DNA from: Mortierella alpina
Lineage: Eukaryota > Mortierellomycota > Mortierellomycetes > Mortierellales > Mortierellaceae
DNA length: 64,000 bases
NCBI GenBank assembly: GCA_029449245.1
Contig: JANATF010000004.1
Span: forward strand, 2,418,001-2,482,000
Direction of reading: 5' to 3'
Shown here: in pieces, positions 1-12,720 of the stretch
Position numbering within the stretch: the stretch's first letter is position 1
Layout of the letters: each line of letters begins with the position of its first letter
The notes under the pieces: model-generated
The model's input: the letters and a program-made list of their open reading frames with translations, nothing else
Told to the model about the DNA's origin: nothing
Database searches by the model: none
Position numbers and translations under genes: made by a program

Positions 1-3000
1 CGAATGGAAACACCTTCACATCCCGGTGGTGTCAGTCAGGAAGCCTTGCGCCGGGCCGAGGAGCGAAAGCAGCGTGACCGTAACAGGGGAGGGCTACACG
101 ACAGAGCCGAAAATAGCCGTGATGGCGGGGATAGAGATGATGATCGGCGCAGAGACATGGACAGATACGATCGAAGGGACTCTAGATACAGCAGAGATCG
201 GGACTATGATAGGTCACGGAGTGACGACCGGTACCGGTCCAGCGATAGGGACGATAGGAACCGTCGGGAGAGCAGACACGATAGGCGCGATGATAGGGAC
301 AGGAGGCCCACTGACAGACGGGATGATCGTTCACGGGATAGCGTCACCCCACGGAGGAGTGACATGACGGAACCCCGGAGTCAACGCTCGAACAGAAGTG
401 AATGGGATGCGACACCATCAAGGACAGGCCGTAACACGGACAGCATCTTGCATGGCGGATTAACACCGCGACGCGGTAAGATGACACGACGAATATCGTG
501 TATGCGAATGACCTTGTGCACTCATAAACCTGTGTACTAATGATACTGCGTTGCCGCTATAGACTACCGACCCCCAACGCAGAGCAGAGGAATGTCGGAT
601 TGGGATGCCGTTACGCCCCGTGTCACATCGTCAGCCTACGATGATCGGGTGGACAACTATCCTGACGAGACCCTTGAGGAGGCACCAGATCGGGACGAGT
701 GGGAAAATGAACAGCGTCAGGTTGACCGAGAGTGGTACAGCATGGAGGAAACTGGTAGTGCCATGGACGACGTTCATAATCCTTTTGCAGAATATGAGGA
801 ACACGATGCCAAGAAGGAGCAGGAATTGGAAAAGAAGCAGATGAAGAAGGTTTCTGCCAGGCAAGCCCAGTACAACAAAGACAATGAGATGTGGGAGACC
901 AATCGAATGTTGACCAGCGGTGTATTTCAGCGGAAGGAGGTCGATACCGACTTTGACGACGAGGCTGAGGATCGTGTCCATCTGCTAGTACATGACATCA
1001 AGCCCCCCTTTCTCGACGGGCGTGTTGTATTCACAAAGCAGATCGAACCTGTGCAGACTGTAAAGGACCCGACATCAGACATGGCCATCTTTTCGCGCAA
1101 GGGCAGTGCTCTTGTCCGCGAGAAGCGCGAACAGGCCGAGCGCCTGAAGGCTGCACCCAAGTTCCAGGTCGCCGGAACAGCCCTTGGAAACGTCATGGGA
1201 TTGGAGAACCCGGAGGACCAAGCCAACGCAGAAGCAGCGGCGGCGGCAGCAAAGGTCAAGGACACGAACGAGGAGGATGATCATGACGGCAAGGGCGACT
1301 CTCAGTTTGCATCTCACCTCAAAACATCGGAAGCTGCCAGTGCATTCTCGAAAACGAAAACTATCAAGGAGCAGCGTGAGTATTTGCCTGCGTTCGCTGT
1401 TCGGGAAGAGCTTATGCGTGTGATTCGGGACAACCAAGTGATCATCGTCGTTGGAGAGACAGGATCTGGAAAGACAACGCAATTGACACAGTTCTTGCAC
1501 GAGGATGGCTACAGCACGTTTGGAATGATTGGATGCACACAGCCACGTCGTGTGGCGGCCATGTCTGTTGCCCGCCGTGTCTCTGAGGAAATGGGCTGCA
1601 AGTTGGGCTCAACAGTTGGGTATGCCATTCGTTTTGAGGACGTGACATCAAACGAAACGGTTATCAAGTACATGACCGATGGTGTCTTGCTGCGCGAATC
1701 AATTCGAGAAGGCGATCTGGACCATTACAGCGCTATTATCATGGACGAGGCTCACGAGAGATCCTTGAATACGGACGTATTGATGGGTCTGATGAAGAAG
1801 ATTCTGGCCAGGCGACGTGACCTCAAGCTGATTGTCACTTCGGCTACTATGAATGCGGATAAGGTAAGCAACATGGGCAGTGGTATGTGTGAAAGTCCCT
1901 CCTCCAACAAAAGTCAGCGAGATACTAACTGGTGATCTTGATTTCGACTTTTCCAGTTCTCGTCATTTTATGGCAACGCTGCCACATTTACTATTCCAGG
2001 ACGTACCTTCCCAGTCGACCTTATGTTCAGCAAAGTCCCCTGCGATGACTACGTTGACAGTGCTGTGAAACAGGTACTCGCCATTCACCTGGGTCAGCCA
2101 GCAGGAGACATTCTGGTGTTCATGACAGGTCAGGAGGACATTGAGACAACATGCCAAGTGGTCACAGAGCGACTCTCCCAGATCGACAATGCCCCTCCAC
2201 TGGCCGTTCTTCCCATCTACTCGCAGATGCCAGCAGATCTTCAGGCAAAGATTTTCGAGCCAGGCGAGAACGGCGCGCGCAAGTGTGTCGTAGCCACCAA
2301 TATTGGAGAGACCTCGCTCACCATTGATGGAATTTTGTACGTGGTCGATGCGGGATATGTCAAGCTAAAGGTCTTCAACCCCAAGATTGGTATGGACTCG
2401 CTACAGATTACCCCGATTTCTCAGGCGAACGCAAACCAGCGATCAGGTCGTGCCGGAAGAACTGGCCCAGGAACCTCGTGGCGACTGTACACAGAGCAAG
2501 CGTTTGTGTACGAAATGTTTGTGAACCCGATCCCGGAAATTCAGCGAACCAACCTAGCCACCGTTGTGTTGCAGCTCAAGTCTCTGAACGTCAAAAATCT
2601 GCTCGAGTTTGATTTCATGGACCCTCCGCCTCAGGACAATTTGCTCAACTCGATGTATCAACTCTGGATCCAAGGCGCATTAGACAACACCGGGGAGCTT
2701 ACACCGATGGGTAAAAAGATGGCTGTCTTCCCAACAGAGCCTTCGCTAGCAAAGATGTTGATTGTAGCAGAGAAGATGGGATGCACAGCAGAAATTGTAA
2801 CGATTGTCTCGATGCTGTCTGTCCCGACAGTCTTTTATCGACCCAAGGAACGACTCGAGGAATCGGATACAGCGCGCGAAAAGTTTTTCGTTCCTGAGAG
2901 TGACCACCTCACGCTACTGAACGTCTATACTCAGTGGCGGTCCAACGGATACAGGGATGACTGGTGCCTGAAGCACTTTGTGCAGCCCAAGGCGATGCGC

Positions 3001-3576
3001 AAAGCGCGCGAGGTCCGATCTCAGTTAATGGACATGATGAAGTCTGAAAAGATGCCCTACATCTCATGCAACACGGATTGGGATGTGATCAGGAAATGTA
3101 TTTGTTCCGCCTACTTTCACCAAGCAGGACGGATCAAGGCTCTTGGAGAATATGTCAACTGCCGCACAGGAATGCCCTGCCATCTGCACCCGACTTCGGC
3201 CCTTTATGGTCTTGGATACAACCCCGACTATATTGTCTACCACGAGTTGGTGATGACCTCTAAAGAGTACATGCAGTGCGTGACATCGGTCGATCCTCAC
3301 TGGCTGGCAGAGCTTGGACCTATGTTCTACTCGGTCAAGGAAAAGTCTTATACACACCGAGACAAGCGCAATGCCACAAAGGCGGAAGAGGCCAGGATGG
3401 CCCTGGAACTAGAGATCAAGCAGACAAGGGAGAAGGAAGAGAAGGATGTGGCATCTGCCGCCGCTGCGGCTGCGGCTGGTGGAGACGGTTCCGCCGCAGA
3501 GGCGAGATTCAGAATCGCGACTCCGGGCTTTAGGACACCAGGGACACCCTTACGGAAACGGAGACTTGGTATCTAG
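1..3576 (+). CDS. PRP16: Pre-mRNA-splicing DEAH-box ATP-dependent helicase Prp16 (DHX38), 5' partial
   Basis: Exons 1-475, 563-1863 and 1957-3576 join in frame to about 1131 residues. Prp16 remodels the spliceosome with ATP between the two catalytic steps, in the nucleus. The order is: an R/D/S-rich N-terminal region; the conserved RMLTSG segment; P-loop [13 protein letters not shown] in [12 protein letters not shown] in VTSATM; motif [14 protein letters not shown]; then the winged-helix, ratchet and OB regions ending before a short [10 protein letters not shown] tail. The window begins inside the gene. The first residues ([10 protein letters not shown]) match an internal stretch of animal Prp16, where the residue aligned to Met at position 4 is Val, so that ATG is probably not the start. 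The DEAH helicase identity is certain. The Prp16 subtype rests on this N-terminal motif and on end-to-end similarity to DHX38. Confidence 0.95.
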
Positions 3577-3687
3577 CTTGATGTCTTTTTGGAATAACAG
3601 ACCATCAAAACCCGTAAATCATCGTGCTGTCTCTCCACACTCTTGATCTTTTCTTGCAACCTTTCTATGTCTCCTTATAATCGAACG

Positions 3688-3721
<34 letters not shown>

Positions 3722-4213
3722 ATAACTACGATCCCCGGGAGTCCTTATAATCGAACGCTGGTCCGCTACCAGCACCTAGAAGGATTGTGATGTCCTTATC
3801 CCATAGGCTTGGCTTCTGAAAAAAAAACGTGCAGGGAACGGAAGAAATCCCTAATCTTACGAGATAGTACAACTTTACTGTCGCCAAGACTCTCCACGGT
3901 TAATCGCCACATCGACAAAGACATCTCCCATCTTCATTCGCGTGAAACCCCTACACATTGCTCATTCACTCCAATTTAGAGCCTTCTCAAACAATACGTT
4001 AATCACGATATCCCACCTCAGTTTTCGTTCACTTACCATCCGGATATCCATTGCCTTCACTCTGATCATCTAGGGAGCCTACTAGGATCGAAAAAAGCCC
4101 GCCAGAGCTTTTTTTTTTATTGCCAGAACATCACATAACGGCAACTCCGTATGATCAGATGACCCGCATGTATAAAAAAGAAATTGCCCAAAATTGTTTC
4201 AACGAATCAAAAT
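3577..4213. other. Intergenic region after PRP16
   Basis: This is about 640 bp without a credible gene. It holds the T-rich 3' flank of PRP16, a short insertion between direct repeats (described separately), and a 6-bp inverted repeat GCTGGT/ACCAGC around 3757-3773. The stretch before the tRNA is AT-rich. Confidence 0.6.
3672..3759 (-). mobile_element. Very short retroposed insertion flanked by an 18-bp target-site duplication
   Basis: The 18-bp sequence TCCTTATAATCGAACGCT occurs perfectly at 3672-3689 and 3742-3759. Between the copies lie exactly 31 T (3690-3720) and 21 bp of unrelated sequence (3721-3741). Read on the minus strand this is a short sequence followed by a poly(A) tail and bounded by a target duplication, the signature of LINE-type reverse transcription of a severely 5'-truncated polyadenylated RNA. 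The source RNA is too short to recognise. A slipped duplication carrying a homopolymer is the alternative. Confidence 0.6.
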
Positions 4214-4286
4214 GGGGCTGTAGCTCATTTGGTAGAGCGCTCCCTTCGCATGGGAGAGGCACTGGTTTCGACTACCAGCTGCTCCA
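4214..4286 (+). tRNA. tRNA-Ala (anticodon CGC)
   Basis: A 73-nt cloverleaf. The acceptor arms are GGGGCTG and CTGCTCC plus discriminator A. The D arm is TAGCTCATTTGGTAGAGC-like. The anticodon stem CTCCC/GGGAG encloses loop TTCGCAT with anticodon CGC at 4247-4249. The variable loop has five bases, and the T arm is CTGGT/ACCAG around TTCGACT. The G3:U70 pair is the alanine identity element. A U6:U67 mismatch interrupts the acceptor stem. There is no intron, and CCA is not encoded beyond the first match. It would read GCG codons. Confidence 0.93.
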
Positions 4287-4292
4287 CAAATC

Positions 4293-4298
4293 TTTTTT
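4293..4298 (+). terminator. RNA polymerase III terminator of tRNA-Ala
   Basis: A run of six T starts seven bases after the tRNA 3' end, as expected for Pol III termination. Confidence 0.8.
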
Positions 4299-7141
4299 CA
4301 CTTCGGACGAGTTTTTTTGGTCTCGGTGGCTATTTTGACTTGATGAATGAATGAAGAGCGAAACTTCAGGATAACACTCCTTTCTTTTGCTCCTTCGCAT
4401 TGGTCTGCAGCACAGGAACTCGTGGAGAATGTTGCTCTTGCAACCGTCAATCCCATTTTGTTTGAATCAAGCTGATAAGGTTGTCACGGAGACATGGACA
4501 GTCTTGAATCGTCTGGCAGGCGATTGCAGAAGCCTTTTTGAAGTGCTAGACATACGCTAGACATATGGACAGCTATTTTTCAGTGCTGGTCCATGCGACG
4601 GAATAGAATGCCGAGGTGCTTTGCACATGTCTATACTTCAACTGGACTACATGAATGCGGACCTGCATGTGGCAGTTTAGATATGCGCATTACAAAGTAA
4701 TGCTTAGCCTTTACCGGGGCATTGAACAACGTGTAAGCAACTCGCAGAGTTCAACGAGCCCCCCCAAAAAAAAATGAAAAACGTTGTGGTCAAGGTAGAA
4801 AATCATATGCACTCAAGGCTCAAAGAGTACTGCCATGACCACTGAAGAATGCAGGCAGAGCGATTTGTTACTTGGAAATATGCGGAGCAGCATAGCATCG
4901 CCTTAAATCAGACTGCAGATGCTATCTGTATCGTTGGGAGTTGCTCATACTTTCATGAGAGAGCTGGTTTGCTACCTACTTGGACCACGAAGGGACCGGG
5001 GATCCATCGTCACGCTACATGGGCTATAGCATCTCGATCTGGTGAACGATTAAACCCATAAGGTCCTCAAGGCCATCTACTCGACTCTCACGACCTTTCG
5101 CGTACCTCAATGAATCTCACTCATTCAACGTCCGGCTACGGGGAGGCCATGTACTTCGCGCTTGCAACGATCAAGTGCTCTTGTATTGTCAAGTTGTCGT
5201 GCTTGCCTCGATCGTTTTAGAACTTAATACTCTCGCTTTGTATTCACAACTACTGCAGTGATTGATCGGCTACCAGACCTTCCCACAAGATAGCCAATGG
5301 GTCTGGCCTGACGAGTGATCGTGCGCAGTATGGTTCCTCTTTTTGACACGAGCGTACCACCTGTGAATTATGAGGCCCGTTGTAGATGATCGCCGCAAGT
5401 AATAACTGGAATGAGAGGACGACGCGTTGTATTTGTTTACCTGAAAGCAACTTATCAAACACATACTTCGAGATTGGCAATACTTGGACTTGGAGCCTAT
5501 GGCTCTTTCGTCATACTGGATAATACCTCAACGTTCTTATTGTAAGACTGGAGGCTTCTTATGTGACATCATAACAGGCTCAGTCATGTCTAATGGCTGC
5601 GGCTGACGATGCACTGTGGTCTGCACACAAATGCCATCCGTTCTCGATCTGATGCCCGATGAGGTGAGGCAATACTGACCTACAGCGTGTGGTTCTCCCT
5701 CTGCAGATCATACTTGGAAGCAATGACTGACTACAGTAGTGGAAAAGTTGACCTACAGTAGCTCACAGATACATGGGTCACAGAAGGAGAATGACACTAG
5801 CTGAACTTTATGATTTGTTTCTGTTGTTGAGCGAAACGGACACCGACGATCAGCGTTTGTTGAGATCCGGTTGACTACAACACACAGTTCCCAACGCCTG
5901 CTCTCAATGCGTAGTGGAGAGGTGACCCATTCCCCCTTAACGCACACGATCATTTGAGAGAGATCTGATTCCAGTACGAGTTGGTCTTGCTCAGGCACCA
6001 TATGGTAGTCAAGGTATGCGGCCTATGGTCTCATCTTGAGAATCGTGGATTGATGATGTAAAGGTAACAGTCGCGCTGGACATTAGGGTTTGTGTTTAGC
6101 ACTTGTGGATAATATAGGGGAGGGACAACGGAGGATAATGTCGGACTAAACCAAACGTCCGTTCCCAGGCGTTGCCCATAATTTATCTACTGGCTGCGAT
6201 GGCCAGGGGCTCTGGGTAGGGTACTTTGCCTCGCTATCGAATAAAGTAATTGATAGCCGATTGTTGCTTCTTATTTTTCTAGTGCCCCCTCTCTCATTCA
6301 CACACTCCGACCCTCCATCTCCATTCCCTCCATTCTCCTCTGCTCGCATTCTCTCACTCACTCTCTCTCTCACTTTCCCTCTCGACTCCATCGTCTTGCC
6401 TGACTCGCCCAGCATCCTTTACTTTTGATTCTCGAACAGATGCCAATTCGAATCGTTTCTTGCCCTGAGCTCGACTGATTCGCTTATTTCATTTTCATCG
6501 TTCCTGCCCCACAGTTTCAGGGGGTCCCTGCATGCTTGTATTCAGTAACACTGGCAACTGCCCACCCTGCCCTCTTTCACATCCAATCAAAAAATGAAGT
6601 TCAAGCGCCAGAAAGGTAACGGAGGGTACACAGAACAGCAGCATCACTGAGTGGGCAGCGGGGAGCATGGATTCAGGCGAAGGCATCTGGGAGATCAATT
6701 GCACAAACTATGGACGGACGATGCCCTTAGGTTCCTCTGTAAGAGCCTGTCCGCTGCCTTGTTGAGTTGGTCGACCACGCTGTCCAGAGTGACCCAGCCC
6801 AATACAGACTAATAACAACAAGATGAGGTTTGTCTGTCCAGGGCACGGAGAGAGTTAAAGACGGAGAAGGGGTAGAGCATTAATGGCACTAACGCTAGTG
6901 TTCACTAATGCGACTGTCGCACACACACTACACATGGGTGACAACAGTCTAGTACTATAAAGTGAGAGATGCATCAGTGGGGGGGTGGGGGTGAGGAGAG
7001 TCGAGATCGGCGAGAGGGATAAGAAAAAAACCAAAACGAACGGCCAGAGCGTACGATTAGTGCATGAAGGCGCTCATTACGATCATCTTGCTGATACCAC
7101 AACAATATTTCCCTCACGACTGCTGTTCGGCAGACATCCCC
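4299..7141. other. Long intergenic region, no gene recognised
   Basis: About 2.8 kb in which reading frames on both strands are short and unlike known families. A CT-rich tract at about 6290-6420 and a G-rich tract near 6975-7000 look like promoter or 5' UTR sequence of the channel gene that follows. Nothing else could be identified. Confidence 0.5.
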
Positions 7142-10103
7142 ATGGTGGCCACGCTAGCTCCGCCTGTGGTACCCAACGAGCTCTCGGGGGGACCTAGGAT
7201 GCCCCTACCTCCAGTATCAGAGCACGGTACGCTCAAGACCGAACCCAGGGTGTCTGGAACATACTCCCGCCCACCTCCAATGCAAAACGTGCCCCAGTTT
7301 GCATTCTCAAACATGCCTCACCCACACGGCACTCAGTTTGTGCCTACCACGACCTCCACAGCCTCCACTCCACCGCTTCCAAACTCAACCAAGATTGACA
7401 TGGAGCGTATCATGAAGCAGGACGAGGCAGCCATGAACGACTTTGTGCCTCCGCGACAGGCCATGAACAGCGACGAATCCGACTTTGATTGGGACGAGGA
7501 TATCAACATCAACGACAGCGGCCAGGTTGTAAAAAAGAATAAGAAGGATTCAACATCCACCTGGAGGCGGCTTTCGCCGTTTTTGAGAATGGTGATTATG
7601 ATCCTCATCGGCTCGCCTATCATCGCGTTGCCTGCCATCTTGGTGTCGACGCTAATGGACGATGATGCCTCACCCACCGAAGACCAGCAGGACCCGCCTG
7701 TCCGCAAGGCCACGATCACCCTCATCTTTATCTGGCTGTCATTCATGTGGGGTATTGTCTTCTTGACCAACTGGGGTGTCGACATTGTGCCCTCGGTTGT
7801 TGTCCGTCTCTCGTCCTTCGTGACAAGTTCGCGACTGGAGAATGTCAAGTCGCGACTCTTGGTAAGAAGCATGAACGATTCATGAGGTGGGACTGGCTCT
7901 ACTCATCGATTTAGCACTCATCTCAATTATCTACCATCTTCCACTAATAGATCATTGTTGCCACCAAGAAGTACCTCAAATGGTTCCTGGGGTCTTGCTG
8001 GGCGATCGGGTCGTTTGCACTCCTTTCGACTTCGCCCTTCAGGCGAGCTGGAGACAAGCTGAACCCAATCTTCATTGAGGTTCTCGGGTCGCTGGTTGCT
8101 GGCTGCGCCTTGGTCTTTATCGAAAAGATCCTGCTCCACAAAATTTCGACCAATTTCCACCAGACCGCATTCGCTGACCGCATCCAGGAAAACAAATATG
8201 CTCTGACAGTGCTCGATAAACTGAGCACATCTAAGAAGAATGTGAAGAAGATGAGACCGACTCACAGCCGTCATAACACTGCGGACAATGCGGCTGATTA
8301 CAACTTCCCGGCCGGTGGATATCGGTCCGTTCAGCCTTCAAGATCCAACAGTTTGGAGATTGCCTCCAGCAAGGGCAACCATGCTCAAGGAAGCTCTTAC
8401 AACACCGTTGTTATCAACGACACCTCCAACAGTGGCACCGCAACACCTGCCGAAGTTTTGCATGACTTGGGTGATTCTCCTCAAAAGACACCAGAAGCCT
8501 ACATCCTCGGTAGCACACCCATGACCACCCCAACCGATAATGGAGCCAGTCGTAACTCCACTCTTGTCTCGAACGGTCGACAAAATCTTCATCCCCGTGG
8601 ACAGCGAGACAGCAAGATCAGGCAAAACGACAATATCTTTAGAGGCATCAACCGTCGATTACACGGTATTGCTCTCGCCAGCAAGGCTTCGCCCTCCAAG
8701 GACATTGGATCGACCGCAAACGCAAAGAGACTGGCCAAGACCCTGTTCTACAGCTTGCAGACCAACGGAGACGAATTGGTGGTGCAGGATTTCTTCCCAT
8801 ACTTCCCGAGCGAAGAAGAAGCCCGGAAAGCATTCGCCATTTTCGATAAGGATGGCAACGGAGACATTTCAAAGAGCGAGATGAAGGAAAAGATTTTTTA
8901 TGTCTACAAGGAGCGCAAAGACCTCTACACCTCCCTCAGGGATCTGTCCCAAGCTGTCGGCAAGCTCGACATTATCTTTCTCACGATTGTGGCGTTGATC
9001 TGGCTGCTGATCGTGCTATCGATCTTTGGAAACGACATTGTCAAGAATATGCTGTCGATTGGTTCCTTTTTGGTCGCACTCAGCTTCGTCTTTGGAAACT
9101 CGCTCAAGATTCTCTTTGAGAACATTGTATTCTTGTTCATCACTGTAAGCACCTCTGCATCCTTATGCTATGTCTCTCACCCATTTTTGTTTGTGCATTG
9201 CGCTAGTGCAACAGTGTAATGACGCTAACTCGGGAGGGTCATTCTGTACTTTTTCTTTCTTTTCCTTAGCACCCTTACGATTCAGGGGACTTGGTCAGCA
9301 TTGAAGGCAACGACATGTACGTCCGCGAGGTTGGGCTAAACAGCACAACGTTCGTGACCTGGGACGGCAAGCGCATGTACTACCCCAACAATGTTATCAG
9401 CCAAAAGCCCATCCACAATGTCCGGCGCTCACCCAACATGACTGACAAGATTGGTAAGACTCTATCCCCCGTTGAATCTTTGCTACCGCTAGTTTTAGAA
9501 AAGTTAACTGACCCTTTCACTCTTCTCTATTCTCCCTCAGTGCTCAATATCGATTGCTACACACCCCAGTCAAAGATCCTCGAGCTGCGCGCAAGAATGC
9601 GCGATTACTTGATCAAGGAGAGCAAGGACTTTTTACCCGATCTCGAGATTCAAATCCAAGAAATGGACGCTAAACTCAAGATCAGCATGTGTATCGAGCA
9701 CAAGGGCAATTGGCAAGATTCTGGCCGTCGCTGGGCTCGCCGAACAGCCGTATGCATTCCCTTTTATGTTGCAACCATCTCATTTTGTATATCTTCGTTT
9801 CCAGTTCTGAGAAATGTTTTAACCTTTACGCCTTTTTTGATCCCCTCCTAGTTTAACTATGCGTTGAAAGAGGCGGTGGAAGACATTGGCATCCAGTACT
9901 ATGCTTTGCCCCAGCGTCTTGAGGTCTACAAGCGCGATATGCAGGGGCTTGAGTCTGAACAACACCCTCCAAGACCTACGCGCGAACAGGATGATCCGAT
10001 GCAACTCGCACCCAACTCACCCCTGCGTCAGTATTCGCCTGAGCAAGTCGCGAGGTTGTATCGACGACCGACCATTAGTCGTCCTGAAGGAGGAGGAGAC
10101 TAG
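7142..10103 (+). CDS. MscS-family mechanosensitive ion channel with EF hand (fungal Msy1/Msy2 type)
   Basis: Exons 7142-7861, 7951-9144, 9270-9453, 9541-9749 and 9852-10103 encode 852 residues. A disordered N-terminal cytosolic region comes first. Hydrophobic segments follow (the first around FLRMVIMILIG, then ITLIFIWLSFMWGIVF, WFLGSCWAIGSFALL and VLGSLVAGCALVFI). A canonical EF-hand loop DKDGNGDISKSE comes next, then the MscS core: pore helix region GNDIVKNMLSIGSFLVALSF and the beta-domain start HPYDSGDLVSIEG. Such proteins are ER or vacuolar channels that release ions under hypo-osmotic swelling, with calcium sensed by the EF hand. The start was set at 7142 (context CCCCATGG). An in-frame ATG at 7064 would add a hydrophobic stretch but may lie in 5' UTR or in a UTR intron. 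Confidence 0.93.
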
Positions 10104-10309
10104 TCTGAAAAAAAAGAACCCCATTTCCCCTCCTTTGGTCTCCATTTTGTACATACGCCAAGGACACCATCACCATAAAGCAGGGCAGCCCGCCTCATCG
10201 TTACTTGTTCATTACTTTATCCAGTAGCAAAGTCATGGCCAATTGAAAGTTCAAGTGAGAGGTGTCTAAATGAAGTGTCTCTAAGTGGGAGGGGTCTAAT
10301 GGTGGTTAC

Positions 10310-12442
10310 CTAGTAGGGATGTTCTTTCAGAATCTCTTTGGAAATGATCCAACGCACCGCATCCTCCACATCGTCCACGACGGTTGTTGCAGGATGCATA
10401 TGATGGTTCTCGTCTCCCTCTGGGCGGAAGACTCCTGTCCTGACCAGGACCGATTCCCAGCCATAAGCGTTGGCACCAGCGATATCAGCATATGGATTAT
10501 CACCAATCGCTACATAGTTTCAAGGAAAAAGAAGGTCAAAAACAATGAGTATGCGGGGGTTTTTTTTCGTCCAGGGAGTGAAGGTCACTTTTTTTTTTGT
10601 TCTTTCTTACCATAGACGGTCCTTCGCCTGGGTATGCCATTGGGACCCCGATGAATGGGCGCAATCTTGTTCAGAACCGTCTCTGCGTACTGATAGGTTG
10701 CAGACATGGGTTTGCCATAAAGGGTGTATTCCAGCTTCTGGCCCGTCATATCCTATAATCATACAAAGATCATCGAGCTCAGTGCTAGCATTCGTATCAG
10801 ATACTAAAAGTTCAAAGTTCAAACCCTCCCCCCCCTTGATGTAACCAAAAAAAAAAAAAAAAAGGTTGCGCTCACGCTGAACGCAAAAAACGCCTGCATT
10901 GTTCAATTTGAAGCGCATGGTGATCTTCAACTTTGAGCACAGCTTTTTGAGTACCTTGAATATTCTTTCGAGACAGGTTCGGAAAGTCCCCTGTGCAAAC
11001 CTCGGATTTGGATGCTCATTGCTCCATACCTAAGAACCACGATGTTTTTGATGACTTTCATCAGTTCGGCTATTCCAAACGCGCGCCTCTTTTTTTAGCA
11101 CTTAGTACAAGAGATACAAAAGACGGTCTATACCAAGTCAGAGTTGGAAAAGAATAGAGGAACAGTTTGCTTGGTGGTGTGCATCTCTGCTTGCGTCTTG
11201 ACAGTGTTCAGGTAACCATCTGTATCATCCACAAAATAAGGCCATGAAAAAGAAAATCTTGAGTGAGTGTGCGAGAAAACTTATAGCCATAAGCAAGGCG
11301 TCTGGTGCGATGTCGTTCATCGAGGGCCAATTCACCATACCTCTGGACACCAAGGCATCCAACATCACCTGTAGATCCCGTCCCCAATCCACAGAATCAT
11401 GAAATACCATGATCGCTTCTACGGGTCGAAGCACGTTTTGTAGATATTTCTAAACAAATGACCATGATATGATTAGAAGAAGGACACTATGTGCTGTTGC
11501 TTGAGGAAAACAAAAAAGTCAGAGAGGACTTCAAATACCTCAGCTAAAGGAACCGAGCGCGCCTCACAGGCCGAACTGGGACATACGTACGGAAACACAG
11601 AATGAACCTCTTCGGGTGTCACGATATGCTTGAACCCGTAGTATTGCGCTACATGCCGGCAGTCAGATCCATTGCCTCCGACAATCATCACGTTCTTGTC
11701 TTCGTACTTGGACACCAGTTCTCGCATGGGGGAGTGAGACAGGATCAATTGCCTGGGTGAGATCTAAAAAAAAAGAAGAAAAGGTGACGAGACAACTACT
11801 GAGTTGTTTTTATCTTACGCGTACATATTTTTAGCACTCAATTCCGTCATTGCTGTGGGCGAGAAGGAAAAAAAAAAAAAAAGATATAGAAACCACTTAC
11901 ATGCATTCCAATTTTCTTGCTCAATTGCTCGGCCTTGTCGACTTCTTTAAGACCTCCACCGTTCGTTAAAAAGATGTAAGGCACCTTGTTCCTGTTTTTT
12001 TTGTTTCGCAAAAAAAAAAAAAAAAAAGGTCCTGATCAGGTTCCAAGGTTGGTAGTATTTGACACGTCCCACCTCGCACGGATCATTATTTCACCTTCCG
12101 ACTGCAAGAGGGGAGTGGAGTGAGATTGGGAGAGAGGGAGAGAGAGGAGGACACTTACGACTTTAGTAAACCAAGCGCCGCTCGGGTTCCTGGCAGGACT
12201 TCCTTTCCCTTGATCAGCACGCCGTCAATATCAAAGACGACGTTGAAGTGTTTCTCGGGTATGATGTCGACGGTGGAATTGACATGCAGATGTCTACTGC
12301 ATGTGGCAGCTCTGAATGCTTTGGCGAAGGGTAGATGAGTCAGGCTTTTGGTGGACAGTAACGTGGGGTGGACGGCTCGATAAGAGGTGGCAGTAATAGA
12401 AGCGGCAGTAACAGAGATACACGTATGGATCATGGTCAACAA
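10310..12442 (-). CDS. HAD-superfamily hydrolase, YKR070W/CECR5 (HDHD5) type, probably mitochondrial
   Basis: Eight exons (12442-12159, 11991-11901, 11763-11539, 11449-11341, 11219-11134, 11029-10955, 10752-10611, 10509-10310) give 403 residues with consistent phases. The Ser/Thr/Arg-containing N-terminus resembles a mitochondrial presequence. HAD motif I is FDIDGVLIKGK, with DxDGV nucleophile and acid. Motif II is FLTNGG. Later come LSHSPMR, VFHDSVDWGRDLQV, a Lys-containing YGKP and motif IV GDNPYADIAGAN. The family is conserved from yeast to human but its physiological substrate is not established. Several introns contain long A/T homopolymers. ATGs at 12442 and 12433 are both possible starts. 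The gene lies 278 bp downstream of PDI1 on the same strand. Confidence 0.93.
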
Positions 12443-12720
12443 GGATCGAGGACCAAGAGTGAGTATTATGCGAAAAAGATGGCACTACTTGTAGAGTTGG
12501 TTGGGTGTTCTGCTTATGTCGAGTTGCAGGTGTAGCTGAAGAGAGGAGCGAGGTAAAAGAAAGAAAAAAGAGAGAAAGCAAGAGCGAACGCCTTTTATAA
12601 ACGTGACAACATTCTTCATTGGAATCAGTGCCTGAAGCCTTTGTGCCTTTGTGTGAATAATTTAAAACTTTTACTATACAACAACTTGTCCAGCAGAAAC
12701 TAATAAGGAGGGCATGGTAT

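Noticed and set aside
3742-3790. A partial tRNA-like fold around the GCTGGT/ACCAGC inverted repeat
   Set aside because: It has no anticodon arm, no A/B-box spacing and only a 43-nt outer stem span, so it is not a tRNA.
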